Shown here piece after piece: positions 1-6,809 of a stretch of DNA of 12,296 nt; the first letter of the stretch is position 1; every line of letters begins with the position of its first letter. The position numbers and the translations under genes are program-made. The notes below the pieces were generated by a model. That model ran no database searches, was not told the origin of the DNA, and saw nothing but the letters and a program-made list of their open reading frames with translations. This DNA is from Clostridia bacterium (lineage in GTDB: Bacteria > Bacillota > Clostridia > Oscillospirales > Butyricicoccaceae), in assembly GCA_017396925.1 (NCBI GenBank), contig JAFQKM010000070.1, positions 1 through 12,296 of the forward strand, given 5' to 3'.

Positions 1-312
1 GAAGCCGTCGGCGGCTGTGGCGGTAACCGTCTCACAGGTGAAATCTTCGCCCAGGGTCCATGCCAGCAGGTCATGCAGGGAAAAACCCATACCGTCTACC
101 GGCTTGGTTTCGCCCTTGCCGTTGACGCGCTCGCCATGGATCTCGGTCAGGCGGACGCCCTGCAGATCGGCATAATGGGTCTTGCCGCCGTATTCCACAG
201 CCAGTGTATTTTCGGGCACCTGCGCGCGTGTGGCCAGATAGATGCCGGCCACCAGTGCGGTGACGGCCAGCAGAACGAGCAGGATGGTTTTGGTTTTCTT
301 GGATGTAGTCAT
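1..312 (-). CDS. Membrane-anchored exported protein, molybdopterin-fold-like domain (3' end cut off)
   Basis: The first 104 residues are visible and the gene runs off the left edge. It starts with a short basic stretch (MTTSKKTK) and one hydrophobic segment at about residues 9-27, so it is probably an N-terminally anchored extracytoplasmic protein. Residues about 35-104 contain LTEIHGERVNGKGETKPV and, near the edge, TVTATAADGF. This pattern resembles the small sulfite-oxidase-like (molybdopterin-binding fold) domains of Clostridia, which often lack cofactor ligands. That family call is from memory and tentative. The start is chosen because GGAGGA lies just upstream and the ATG overlaps the TGA of the upstream ECF gene (ATGA). 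This implies translational coupling and a shared job, perhaps as an extracellular ligand-capture or accessory partner of that transporter. Confidence 0.6.
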   Translation of the reverse strand, partial: MTTSKKTKTILLVLLAVTALVAGIYLATRAQVPENTLAVEYGGKTHYADLQGVRLTEIHGERVNGKGETKPVDGMGFSLHDLLAWTLGEDFTCETVTATAADGF

Positions 313-866
313 GATCTTTGATCCTCCTCCGCTGTGCGGAATGTAATAACCGGTCGGAGCTTGCCGGCAAGCCAGCTGCCCAGCAGGCCGAAGAGCATGC
401 CCGAGAGGGCCGCCACACAGGCATAAACCAGCAGGATGATGCCCCACAGATGAAAAACGATGGCATTGGCCGTCAGCGCGGCGGCCACCGATCCGGCTGC
501 GTTGGCAAAAACCAGTCGGTCGCCGGGGGCAAGCTTGAGCCTGCGGCCGAGGGCAAAGACGAGATCCATCAGCATGCCGGGGATGATGTAGCCCAGCGGC
601 GACAGGATGCCCATGCTGCCCACCGAGCCCACGCTGAGGGCCAGCGCACTCTGCACGGCCGACATTTTGGTGCAGCTCCAGCGATAGGGGGCCAGCACGG
701 CGGCCACAGCCATGAACATCATGGAAAAGGCCGTGCCGATGCCGCCGGGGATGTGCAGTGCCCCGGTGATCGTGTTGGCGATGGGGGCCACCAGACGCTT
801 GCTGAAGATGCCCAATGCACAGCACAAGGCCCAGAAGATCATTTTTCGCAGGCGGATGCCTTGCAT
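309..866 (-). CDS. ECF-type transporter S component, substrate unknown
   Basis: This is a 185-residue, very hydrophobic protein with about five to six predicted membrane segments (for example around residues 7-24, 38-58, 66-98, 112-125 and 130-160) and a basic tail. Size and layout fit substrate-binding S subunits of energy-coupling-factor vitamin or metal importers, which share a separate EcfA/A'/T module. No such module is in the window. The early motif with SKR and IPGGIGTAFSMMF is typical of this superfamily, but I cannot assign a substrate. I chose the ATG at 866 because AAAGGAG lies 8-9 bases upstream; the in-frame ATG at 899 has no such site and sits close after the leader terminator. 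It is the first gene behind a MerR-type promoter and an attenuating leader. Its TGA overlaps the next gene's ATG. Confidence 0.7.
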   Translation of the reverse strand: MQGIRLRKMIFWALCCALGIFSKRLVAPIANTITGALHIPGGIGTAFSMMFMAVAAVLAPYRWSCTKMSAVQSALALSVGSVGSMGILSPLGYIIPGMLMDLVFALGRRLKLAPGDRLVFANAAGSVAAALTANAIVFHLWGIILLVYACVAALSGMLFGLLGSWLAGKLRPVITFRTAEEDQRS

Positions 867-901
867 TTGCGGTTCGCTCCTTTCGGCGGCCGGAAGCATA
901 C

Positions 902-960
902 AAAAAGGCTGCGTCCGACCGTAATAAAGGATGCACGATCAGACGCAGCCGTCGGCTGCG
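902..960 (-). terminator. Leader attenuator: intrinsic terminator with competing anti-terminator hairpin
   Basis: On the minus strand GGCTGCGTC (950-942) pairs with GACGCAGCC (915-907). G-U-containing pairs (TGATCG with CGGTCG) extend the stem to about 15 bp, and TTTTT (906-902) follows. An upstream 7-bp hairpin, CGCAGCC-GAC-GGCTGCG (960-944), uses the same bases as the 5' arm, so the two structures exclude each other. Position between a structured leader and the ECF gene, 36 bases before its start codon, fits premature-termination control. Confidence 0.8.
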
Positions 961-969
961 CCGAAAAGC

Positions 970-1103
970 ATCTCTTTTTCAAACACGGAAGGCGGTTCGG
1001 TTTCCCTTGCCACCCTGGAGGCAGATGCCGGATCTGCCTCGGCGCAATACCATGGCCTTTGGCTTTAGGTATTTTTGCTCAGAGATTTTCGGATATTTAA
1101 GAC
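970..1103 (-). promoter_or_regulatory. Structured 5' leader, candidate riboswitch aptamer of unknown class
   Basis: Read on the minus strand, an outer stem ATCTCT (1086-1081) / AGAGAT (975-970) encloses three helices. They are AATACC/GGTATT (1073-1068 with 1051-1046) with an inner GCC/GGC hairpin; a perfect 9-bp stem GAGGCAGAT/ATCTGCCTC (1040-1032 with 1026-1018); and GGTGG/CCGCC (1014-1010 with 995-991) enclosing GGGAAACC. The element lies directly before an anti-terminator/terminator pair. I could not match it to TPP, FMN, cobalamin, THF or preQ1 consensus motifs from memory. The Mo/W-cofactor riboswitch is the contextual favourite because of the adjacent molybdoenzyme, but that is a guess. 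The true 5' boundary is inferred from the promoter. Confidence 0.55.
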
Positions 1104-1109
1104 AGGATG

Positions 1110-1140
1110 ATTATACACCTGTGGACAGGCCACAGGTCAA
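1110..1140 (-). promoter_or_regulatory. MerR-type promoter with 21-bp dyad operator, driving the ECF unit
   Basis: The minus strand has TTGACC (1140-1135) and TATAAT (1115-1110) separated by 19 bases, which is too long for good unaided sigma-A use. A dyad ACCTGTGG-N5-CCACAGGT (1137-1117) begins inside the -35 box and ends one base before the -10 box. This is the same geometry as known MerR-family promoters such as the CueR site of copA. It starts 8 bases after the stop of the molybdoenzyme gene, so the ECF unit is separately regulated. No MerR regulator gene is in the window. Transcription would start near 1103. Confidence 0.7.
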
Positions 1141-1147
1141 GCCTCTT

Positions 1148-3961
1148 TTACAGGGCACAGACCTCGACCAGATTGGTGTGCTGGGGATTGCCCTTGGCCA
1201 GCGGCATCGGGCGGCCGGAGGTCAGGACATTGATCGAGCCGCGCTTGTCGGCGCCGTATCGATCGGGCTTGTACCATGCGCCCTGGGCGATGGCCACCAC
1301 GCCGCGCACCACGCGGTCGGTGACAAAGACCGGCATATGGATGACGCCGCGGTCGTTCCATACCTTGGCCAGATCGCCGGTTTTCAGGCCGCGTGCCGCT
1401 GCATCGTCGGGATGGATCCACATGCGCTGGGGATCGGCCTCTTCCATCCACGGGTTGTTGTCGTGGATCGAATGGCAGCGGCGCTTGGTATGCCAGCCGA
1501 TCAGCTGAAGGGGATATTTCTCGCGCAGAGGATCGTGGGGGCCTTCGGGGCAGGGGAGATAACTGGGCAGTGCCGGGATATCTGCCTTGCCGAAGTCGGC
1601 CAGCCGCTGGGAATAGATCTCGATCTTGCCCGAGGGGGTCTTGAAGGGGTGACGCACGGGATCGCGGATCTGATCGGCATAGGCGATATAGGTGCGGCCG
1701 TTTTTATAGGTATAGCCGCCATTCGCCTTAAAGTCGGCATAGGGAGGCAGCTCGGGCTCCTGCGCACGCAGGCCGTTGTAGATGTCTTCCAGCCAGCTTT
1801 CGCGGGTCTCGTGGCCGGCCGACCACGCTTCCCACAGGCCGAGGCGCTTGGCCACATCGGCCAGCCAGTGGTATTCGTCGCGGCAGCCGAAGATGGGCTC
1901 GATGACGCGGTTGTGGTGCAGCAGATAGTGACCCTGGCGCCAGGGGCCGGCCATGTTGTCTTCCTCGAGGAAGGAGGTGCCGGGCAGCAGAATATCGGCA
2001 AACTTTGCGCTGGGGGTCATAAAGACATCGGTGCAGAGGATAAACTCGCACTTGCTTTCGTCCTGCAGCACCTCGATGGTGTGGTTGATGTCGGAATGCT
2101 GGTTGATCAGCGTGTTGCCGGCCAGATTGAAGAGCATCCTGACGTCGGTATCCAGTTTTTCCACGCCCTGGATATGGTCGTCCTTACGGGTCATCTGCGC
2201 GCCGCGCTCGATGGCCTGCAGCCACAGAAAGACCGAGATGGTGCCCTTATAGGGGCGGTCGCCGATGGGGAAGCCGGGCTGGGCCTCCTCCTTCGACATA
2301 CCCACGCCGGCTGCGCCGCCGCCGGGGATGCCGATATTGCCGGTGAGGGCGGTCAGGGCCGCGATGGCGCGGACGGTCTGTTCGCCGTTGCCGATGCGCT
2401 GGGCGCCGAGGCCGGGCAGGATGCAGGCCGGTTTGGTGCCGGCATATTCACGGGCGAGGGCACGGATGGTTTCGGCCGGAACACCGGTGATCGGTTCGGC
2501 CCACTCGGGTGTCTTGGGGATGCCGTCGAGGCCGCCAAAGAGATAGTTTTTAAAGTTCTGGGTTTTATCTGCGCCTTCGGGCATATGCTCTTCATCAAAG
2601 CCGAGGCAGAAACGATCCATAAAGGCCTGATCCTGCAGGTTTTCCTCCAGAATGACATAGGCCATAGCGTTGGCCAGTGCGCCGTCGGTGGAGGGGGTGA
2701 CCGGGATCCACTGGTCGGCAAAGGCCATGGCGCTGTCGCTGTTGCGCGGGTCGATGACGATGACCCTGGCGCCGCGCTGCTTGGCCTGCATGATCATATA
2801 GCTGAGCTGGGGCGAGAAGATGGTCTCGGTGGGATTGTGGGCCCAGAGGATCAGCAGCTTGGTATTCAGCAGATCTTCGACGCTGTTGCCGCTCAGATTG
2901 TCGCCGTAGATATAGGGGGTGACATACTGGGCACAGGCCGAGCTGTAGGAGCCGAAAAGCTCGAGATAGCCGCCGTCGAGATTGAGCAGGCGCTTGGCCA
3001 GACGGTCGGGACGGATGGTGGCGCTGATGCCGGTGCCATAGTTGACATAGCGTGCGCCGACGCCGTATGTATCACGGATGCGTACCCATTCGGACGCGAT
3101 GATGTCGGCGGCTTCCTCCCAGCTGATGCGGGTAAATCGGCCCTCGCCGCGCTTGCCGATGCGCTTCATGGGATAGCGCAGGCGCTCGCCGGTCATATAG
3201 GTCTTGCGGTAGCCGCGGCCGCGAACGCAGGCACGGATGGAAGGCTCGCCGATGTCGCAGCCGGTCTCGAGACCGAGGATACAGCCATCCTGTTCGGTGG
3301 CGTGAACGGCGCATTTGCCGCCGCAGTTGTTGCGTCCGGCCGTCTTGATATGATGGATTTCGCCTGCGGAGATCGGATCGCCGGGGCCCTTTTCATAGGC
3401 CTCCCAGCAGAGCAGATGCTCGCGGCAGTCTTCGGGGCTGCAGAGGGCCTCGGGTGCGGCGCCGCGGCAGAAGTCGATCAGCCGATCGGCCACACGGAGG
3501 AAGAGGGGCGTCTGGGAATGCTTGCGGATGCCCTTGATCACCTCGCGGACGGTATCGAGCAGATAGAGGGCGTTGAACGCTTCCAGCGCGTCGGTATACT
3601 TCTGCCCCTCCTTGGGGTCGCGGCGGGCACAGGCCAGAAGGTAGGCGGCAAAGCGCAGCTGCTGGCCGATATAGTCGATGGGGTTGCCGTCCATTTCGAT
3701 GGGCGTATAACCCCAGTTATGATAAAAATGCAGGACCTGGAGGGTGGTCTCGTCCCAGAGGCTGCCTTCGGCATACTTGCAGACCGAGGCCCACAGAGGG
3801 ATGTGGATATCGGCATGGACCCCCATGAAGAGCTCCTGATATTCCTGCATCAGCGCTTGGGGATCTTCGGGAAAGCCCTCTTCCTGCCAGCCGGCAAAGG
3901 CGGTGAAGAAGTTGGAAAGGCGGCTGGCCTGAAGCCAGCGGCCAAGCAGATTGTCTTTCAT
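1148..3961 (-). CDS. TorD-chaperone / DMSO-reductase-family molybdoenzyme fusion
   Basis: This 937-residue protein has two parts. Residues 1-190 are a TorD/DmsD-type Mo-enzyme chaperone: EYQELFMG at 40-47, IPLWASV at 54-60, then Y-rich helix and NPIDYIGQQLRF at 93-104. Residues about 203-937 are a bis-PGD oxidoreductase of the DmsA branch, with NNCGGKC (211-217), RACVRGRG (243-250), LRYPMKRIGKRGEG (261-274), GSYSSA (337-342) and a C-terminal dinucleotide-binding domain with HTKRR (824-828), WIHPDDAAARG and AQGAWY (892-897). By alignment from memory, S340 should be the molybdenum ligand, as in DMSO reductase. The N-terminal Fe-S motif keeps C213, C217 and C245, but the expected first cysteine is G209. 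There is no Tat signal, so the enzyme should be cytosolic. The start has AAGGAG 9 bases upstream, and the gene follows the electron-transfer gene by 14 bases. The substrate is unknown; S- or N-oxides are the obvious candidates. Confidence 0.9.
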   Translation of the reverse strand: MKDNLLGRWLQASRLSNFFTAFAGWQEEGFPEDPQALMQEYQELFMGVHADIHIPLWASVCKYAEGSLWDETTLQVLHFYHNWGYTPIEMDGNPIDYIGQQLRFAAYLLACARRDPKEGQKYTDALEAFNALYLLDTVREVIKGIRKHSQTPLFLRVADRLIDFCRGAAPEALCSPEDCREHLLCWEAYEKGPGDPISAGEIHHIKTAGRNNCGGKCAVHATEQDGCILGLETGCDIGEPSIRACVRGRGYRKTYMTGERLRYPMKRIGKRGEGRFTRISWEEAADIIASEWVRIRDTYGVGARYVNYGTGISATIRPDRLAKRLLNLDGGYLELFGSYSSACAQYVTPYIYGDNLSGNSVEDLLNTKLLILWAHNPTETIFSPQLSYMIMQAKQRGARVIVIDPRNSDSAMAFADQWIPVTPSTDGALANAMAYVILEENLQDQAFMDRFCLGFDEEHMPEGADKTQNFKNYLFGGLDGIPKTPEWAEPITGVPAETIRALAREYAGTKPACILPGLGAQRIGNGEQTVRAIAALTALTGNIGIPGGGAAGVGMSKEEAQPGFPIGDRPYKGTISVFLWLQAIERGAQMTRKDDHIQGVEKLDTDVRMLFNLAGNTLINQHSDINHTIEVLQDESKCEFILCTDVFMTPSAKFADILLPGTSFLEEDNMAGPWRQGHYLLHHNRVIEPIFGCRDEYHWLADVAKRLGLWEAWSAGHETRESWLEDIYNGLRAQEPELPPYADFKANGGYTYKNGRTYIAYADQIRDPVRHPFKTPSGKIEIYSQRLADFGKADIPALPSYLPCPEGPHDPLREKYPLQLIGWHTKRRCHSIHDNNPWMEEADPQRMWIHPDDAAARGLKTGDLAKVWNDRGVIHMPVFVTDRVVRGVVAIAQGAWYKPDRYGADKRGSINVLTSGRPMPLAKGNPQHTNLVEVCAL

Positions 3962-3975
3962 ATGGAATCTCCTTT

Positions 3976-5769
3976 CTACAGGGCGGCGCAGAAGCGGTCG
4001 GCGCTCCAGCCTTCCGATACGGCCTGCTGAGCCGTCTGCATGGGCGAGAGATCGCCCAGCAGAGCAATGCCGCAGATGCGGTCGTCCCGCAGGCAGAGGG
4101 TATAGGCTGTGCCGCGGCGGAGGGGTGTGGGCTCGTTGATGCGGAAAACTCCTTCCTTCGGGGGCAGGACCCCTTCGATGAAGGTGTATTCCGTGCCGCT
4201 CTGCTTGCCCATGTCGCCTACCACCATCAGCGAGGTGTCGGCAGTGTGGATCATGGCCGGTTCGGCAGGGGTGGTATAGGCAAGGTCATAGCCCAGGGCG
4301 TTGAGGCCGGCAATGCGGCCCTGATCGGTGCTCTGAAGCCATGTGGCTGTGCTGCAGGATGCGCAGTCGCCGCAGGCCAGAATGTCGGGAACGGAGGTGC
4401 AGAGGTGATCGTCCACCGCAACGGTGCGGTCGGCCGTCAGGCCGGCGGCTTTGGCGATGGCTGTATTGGCGCGGTAGCCGGTCGAGAGCACCACAAGGTC
4501 GGCAGCGTAGGTCTTGCCGCTCTGCAGGCGCACAGCCTGTGCATGGGTTTCACCTTCGATGGCGGCGATCTGTACGCCGGTGTCGATGACGATGCCTTTC
4601 TGCTCGATGGCGGCACGCAGGCGGTCGGCGGTGTGTGCATCAAGGATGCGGCCCAGCAGCTGGGGCAGCATATCGAGGACGGCAACCTCCAGCCCGGCCT
4701 TGTGCATCTCCCATGCCAGCTCGAGGCCGGTGATGCCGCCGCCGATGACAACGGCGTTACGGGCGGTCAGCATGGCCTTGCGGAGCTTATGCAGATCGGT
4801 ATCATCGCGCAGGGTGTAGACGCCGGGCAGCGCATGGCCCTCGATGGGGGGCACAAAGCAGTCCATGCCCAGCGCGTAAATGCACTTGTCATAGGGGATC
4901 TTGCGGCCATCGTCCAGCAGGACGGTATGGGCTTTGGGATCGATGGCGGTGACGGCGGCACAGATGGTTTCTGTATGGGCAGCCAGCCAGTCCCGGCCGA
5001 CGATGGGATAACGGTCGAGGGCGAAGCTGTCGAGCAGGCCCTTCGACAGCATGGGGCGGCTGTAGGGCAGGCGAACTTCGCGGGAGATCATGGTGATCTT
5101 TGCCTTGGGAGCCTGTTCGGCGATGGCCCTGGCAGCCGATACGGCGGCAGCACCGCTGCCCAGAATGACGATGGCGGCCTCGCTGTCCGACCGGGGCAGC
5201 GGGGCGGTTTCGGGTGTGGTTTCAGCCGCAGGCAGCGCGGTTGTTTCACTGCCGCGGATCAGCAGATTGGGGGAGGTGATGGCCGGATCGGGCAGGAAGG
5301 GGAGGGAAGCGCCGCAGCTGCCGAACTGCTCCTTCAGCTCGCCGATGGGGCCGAAGTGCAGGGCGCGGACGGGGCAGGCGTCGACGCAGGCCGGGTTTCT
5401 GCCGGCGGCACGGCGAGAAAGGCAGCCGTCGCATTTCTGTGCATAGCCGGTGATGCGGCTGAGGGAAACGGCGCCGTAGGGGCAGCTGTGTACGCAGCGG
5501 CCGCAGCCGATGCAAAGGTCGTCCCGATGCTGCACCGTGCCGTCTTCGGCGCGGTAGAGGGCGCCGGTGGGGCAGACGGACAGGCAGGCGGCATTGCTGC
5601 AGTGACCGCAGGCGCCGCTGTAGAACTGCCATTTTCCATCGGTCTCCAGCGCCTCAACACGGCGGAAAAAGTCGCCCGAGGGCAGCTTGTGTTCCTCCTT
5701 GCAGGCCACCTGGCAGGCCCGGCAGCCGATGCAGACGGCCGGATCATAATAAAAGCCCAGTTGTTTCAT
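3976..5769 (-). CDS. Fusion of DmsB-type four-cluster ferredoxin and FAD/NAD(P)H oxidoreductase
   Basis: Residues 1-140 of 597 are a DmsB/NrfC-like ferredoxin with sixteen cysteines in four groups: C13/16/19/23, C54/57/62/66, C86/89/92/96 and C113/116/128/132, enough for four [4Fe-4S] clusters. After a Pro/Thr/Ala-rich linker (about 155-197), residues 198 to about 500 form a class of FAD-dependent pyridine nucleotide oxidoreductase similar to NADH:rubredoxin reductases. It has GSGAAA (204-209) for FAD, YSRPMLSK (236-243), GGGITGLE (343-350) for the pyridine nucleotide, and CGDCA (466-470). D366 at the end of the second strand favours NADH over NADPH. The last 90 residues are a C-terminal domain of the same family. 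It is first in the operon and most likely passes electrons from NAD(P)H to the molybdoenzyme encoded next. ATG is preceded by AGGAGG at 7 bases. I know no characterised protein with exactly this architecture. Confidence 0.9.
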   Translation of the reverse strand: MKQLGFYYDPAVCIGCRACQVACKEEHKLPSGDFFRRVEALETDGKWQFYSGACGHCSNAACLSVCPTGALYRAEDGTVQHRDDLCIGCGRCVHSCPYGAVSLSRITGYAQKCDGCLSRRAAGRNPACVDACPVRALHFGPIGELKEQFGSCGASLPFLPDPAITSPNLLIRGSETTALPAAETTPETAPLPRSDSEAAIVILGSGAAAVSAARAIAEQAPKAKITMISREVRLPYSRPMLSKGLLDSFALDRYPIVGRDWLAAHTETICAAVTAIDPKAHTVLLDDGRKIPYDKCIYALGMDCFVPPIEGHALPGVYTLRDDTDLHKLRKAMLTARNAVVIGGGITGLELAWEMHKAGLEVAVLDMLPQLLGRILDAHTADRLRAAIEQKGIVIDTGVQIAAIEGETHAQAVRLQSGKTYAADLVVLSTGYRANTAIAKAAGLTADRTVAVDDHLCTSVPDILACGDCASCSTATWLQSTDQGRIAGLNALGYDLAYTTPAEPAMIHTADTSLMVVGDMGKQSGTEYTFIEGVLPPKEGVFRINEPTPLRRGTAYTLCLRDDRICGIALLGDLSPMQTAQQAVSEGWSADRFCAAL

Positions 5770-5813
5770 AAATACCTCCTATACGGATGGGTAAAAATAT
5801 ATCTTTTATCATC

Positions 5814-5842
5814 AGTATACTGTATGAAAGAAAAGAATGCAA
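5814..5842 (-). promoter_or_regulatory. Promoter of the molybdoenzyme operon
   Basis: On the minus strand TTGCAT (5842-5837) and TATACT (5819-5814) are 17 bases apart, a good sigma-A arrangement. The start would be near 5807, giving a leader of about 37 bases before the ATG at 5769. A perfect 10-bp palindrome CAGTATACTG (5813-5822) covers the -10 box and could be an operator half or chance. Confidence 0.65.
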
Positions 5843-5854
5843 TCGCTAAGCCGT

Positions 5855-5883
5855 TTGCACAGCCGAAGAAAACCTGTTATCAT
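5855..5883 (+). promoter_or_regulatory. Promoter of yaaA
   Basis: TTGCAC (5855-5860) and TATCAT (5878-5883) are spaced by 17 bases, followed by GAGGAGGG and the ATG at 5908. Its -35 box is only 12 bases from that of the divergent molybdoenzyme promoter, so a regulator bound between them could touch both. Confidence 0.6.
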
Positions 5884-5907
5884 AAGGGCAGAAGAGGAGG
5901 GCATAAC

Positions 5908-6663
5908 ATGAGAATCATCATTTCACCGGCCAAGAAAATGAATACCGATGTCGACAGCCTGCCCTGGCAGGATCTGCCGGCATTTCTCGACCGCACCGAG
6001 CAGCTGCTGCAGCTGCTGCGCAGCATGGATTATGCCGCCCTGCAGAAGCTGTGGAAATGCAACGACAGCATTGCACAGCTCAATTTCGAGCGCCTGCAGA
6101 CCATGGATCTCGGCAAGCGCCTGACGCCGGCCGTTCTGGCCTACGAGGGCATCCAGTATCGCTATATGGCGCCCGGTGTTTTTACCGACGGCGAGTTTGC
6201 CTATGTGCAGCAGCATCTGCGCATCCTTTCGGGGTTCTACGGCATCCTTCGTCCCTTCGACGGCGTGGTGCCCTACCGTCTGGAAATGGGGGCCAGGCTT
6301 CGCGTGGGAGAGGCCAGAGACCTCTATGCCTTCTGGGGCAGCGCGCTGGCCGATACATTGGCTGCCGAGACCGACTGCATCCTCAACCTGGCTTCGGAGG
6401 AATACAGCCGCTGCATCGCCCGTCATTTGTCGAGTGACGTCCGCATGATCACCTGTGTTTTCGGCGAACTGCAGGCAAACGGCAAGGTCATCGAAAAGGG
6501 TACCCTCTGCAAAATGGCAAGGGGCGAGATGGTGGCCTATATGGCCGAGCGGCACATCACCGATCCCGAAAAAGTGAAAAGCTTCGATCGCCTGGGCTAC
6601 CGATATTGCCCCGACCGCTCGACCGACAGTACATTCGTCTTTCTGCTGGAAAAAGAGAAATAA
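5908..6663 (+). CDS. yaaA: Peroxide stress protein YaaA (DUF328 family)
   Basis: This 251-residue protein shows the YaaA family pattern from end to end: MRIIISPAKKM at the N-terminus, ILSGFYGILRPFDG in the middle, PYRLEMGARL, then YAFWGSALAD, NLASEEYS and a C-terminal half ending in FDRLGYRYCPDRST. In Escherichia coli YaaA lowers intracellular free iron during peroxide stress and binds DNA; its exact biochemistry is unsettled. The length matches the family. The reading frame is open far upstream, but the family start and a GAGGAGGG site 8-9 bases upstream fix the ATG at 5908. It has its own promoter and points away from the molybdoenzyme operon. A link between an oxygen-sensitive Fe-S/Mo system and peroxide defence is plausible but only inferred. 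Confidence 0.92.
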   Translation: MRIIISPAKKMNTDVDSLPWQDLPAFLDRTEQLLQLLRSMDYAALQKLWKCNDSIAQLNFERLQTMDLGKRLTPAVLAYEGIQYRYMAPGVFTDGEFAYVQQHLRILSGFYGILRPFDGVVPYRLEMGARLRVGEARDLYAFWGSALADTLAAETDCILNLASEEYSRCIARHLSSDVRMITCVFGELQANGKVIEKGTLCKMARGEMVAYMAERHITDPEKVKSFDRLGYRYCPDRSTDSTFVFLLEKEK

Positions 6664-6705
6664 TCCTTAATCCCCGGCCAATGGCGGGTGCTCATAAAAC
6701 AGTTA

Positions 6706-6743
6706 CAGACCCGACAGGATGATCTGTCGGGCCTGTTCTTGTA
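6706..6743 (+). terminator. Terminator after yaaA
   Basis: CCCGACAG (6710-6717) pairs with CTGTCGGG (6724-6731) around a 6-base loop, with CAG/CTG pairs beyond one mismatch and a short, imperfect T-rich tail (TTCTT). It lies 43 bases after the yaaA stop. Confidence 0.65.
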
Positions 6744-6767
6744 TATATTGCGTCATTATGATAGAAT
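6739..6767 (+). promoter_or_regulatory. Possible promoter of the M24-like gene
   Basis: TTGTAT (6739-6744) and TAGAAT (6762-6767) are 17 bases apart. The -35 box is a weak match and overlaps the tail of the yaaA terminator. The following gene starts at 6810 with GGAGG at 6798-6802. Confidence 0.4.
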
Positions 6768-6809
6768 AAAAAAAGCCTATAAATTGTGTAAACAACCGGA
6801 GGAAATACA

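Noticed and set aside
970..1103. TPP, FMN or cobalamin riboswitch
   Set aside because: The leader lacks the conserved cores I know for these classes; only isolated short similarities are present.
1117..1137. The 8-bp dyad as terminator of the molybdoenzyme operon
   Set aside because: No T-tract follows on the minus strand, and its exact placement between -35 and -10 boxes fits an operator better.
815..4030. A 1071-residue plus-strand open frame
   Set aside because: It is the antisense shadow of the molybdoenzyme gene, lacks a ribosome site and domain motifs, and has a Gly/Ala/Asp-rich composition typical of reverse reading of GC-rich genes.
4246..5907. Upstream extension of the yaaA frame to 805 residues
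   Set aside because: It is antisense to the ferredoxin-flavoprotein gene; the family start, ribosome site and promoter all point to 5908.
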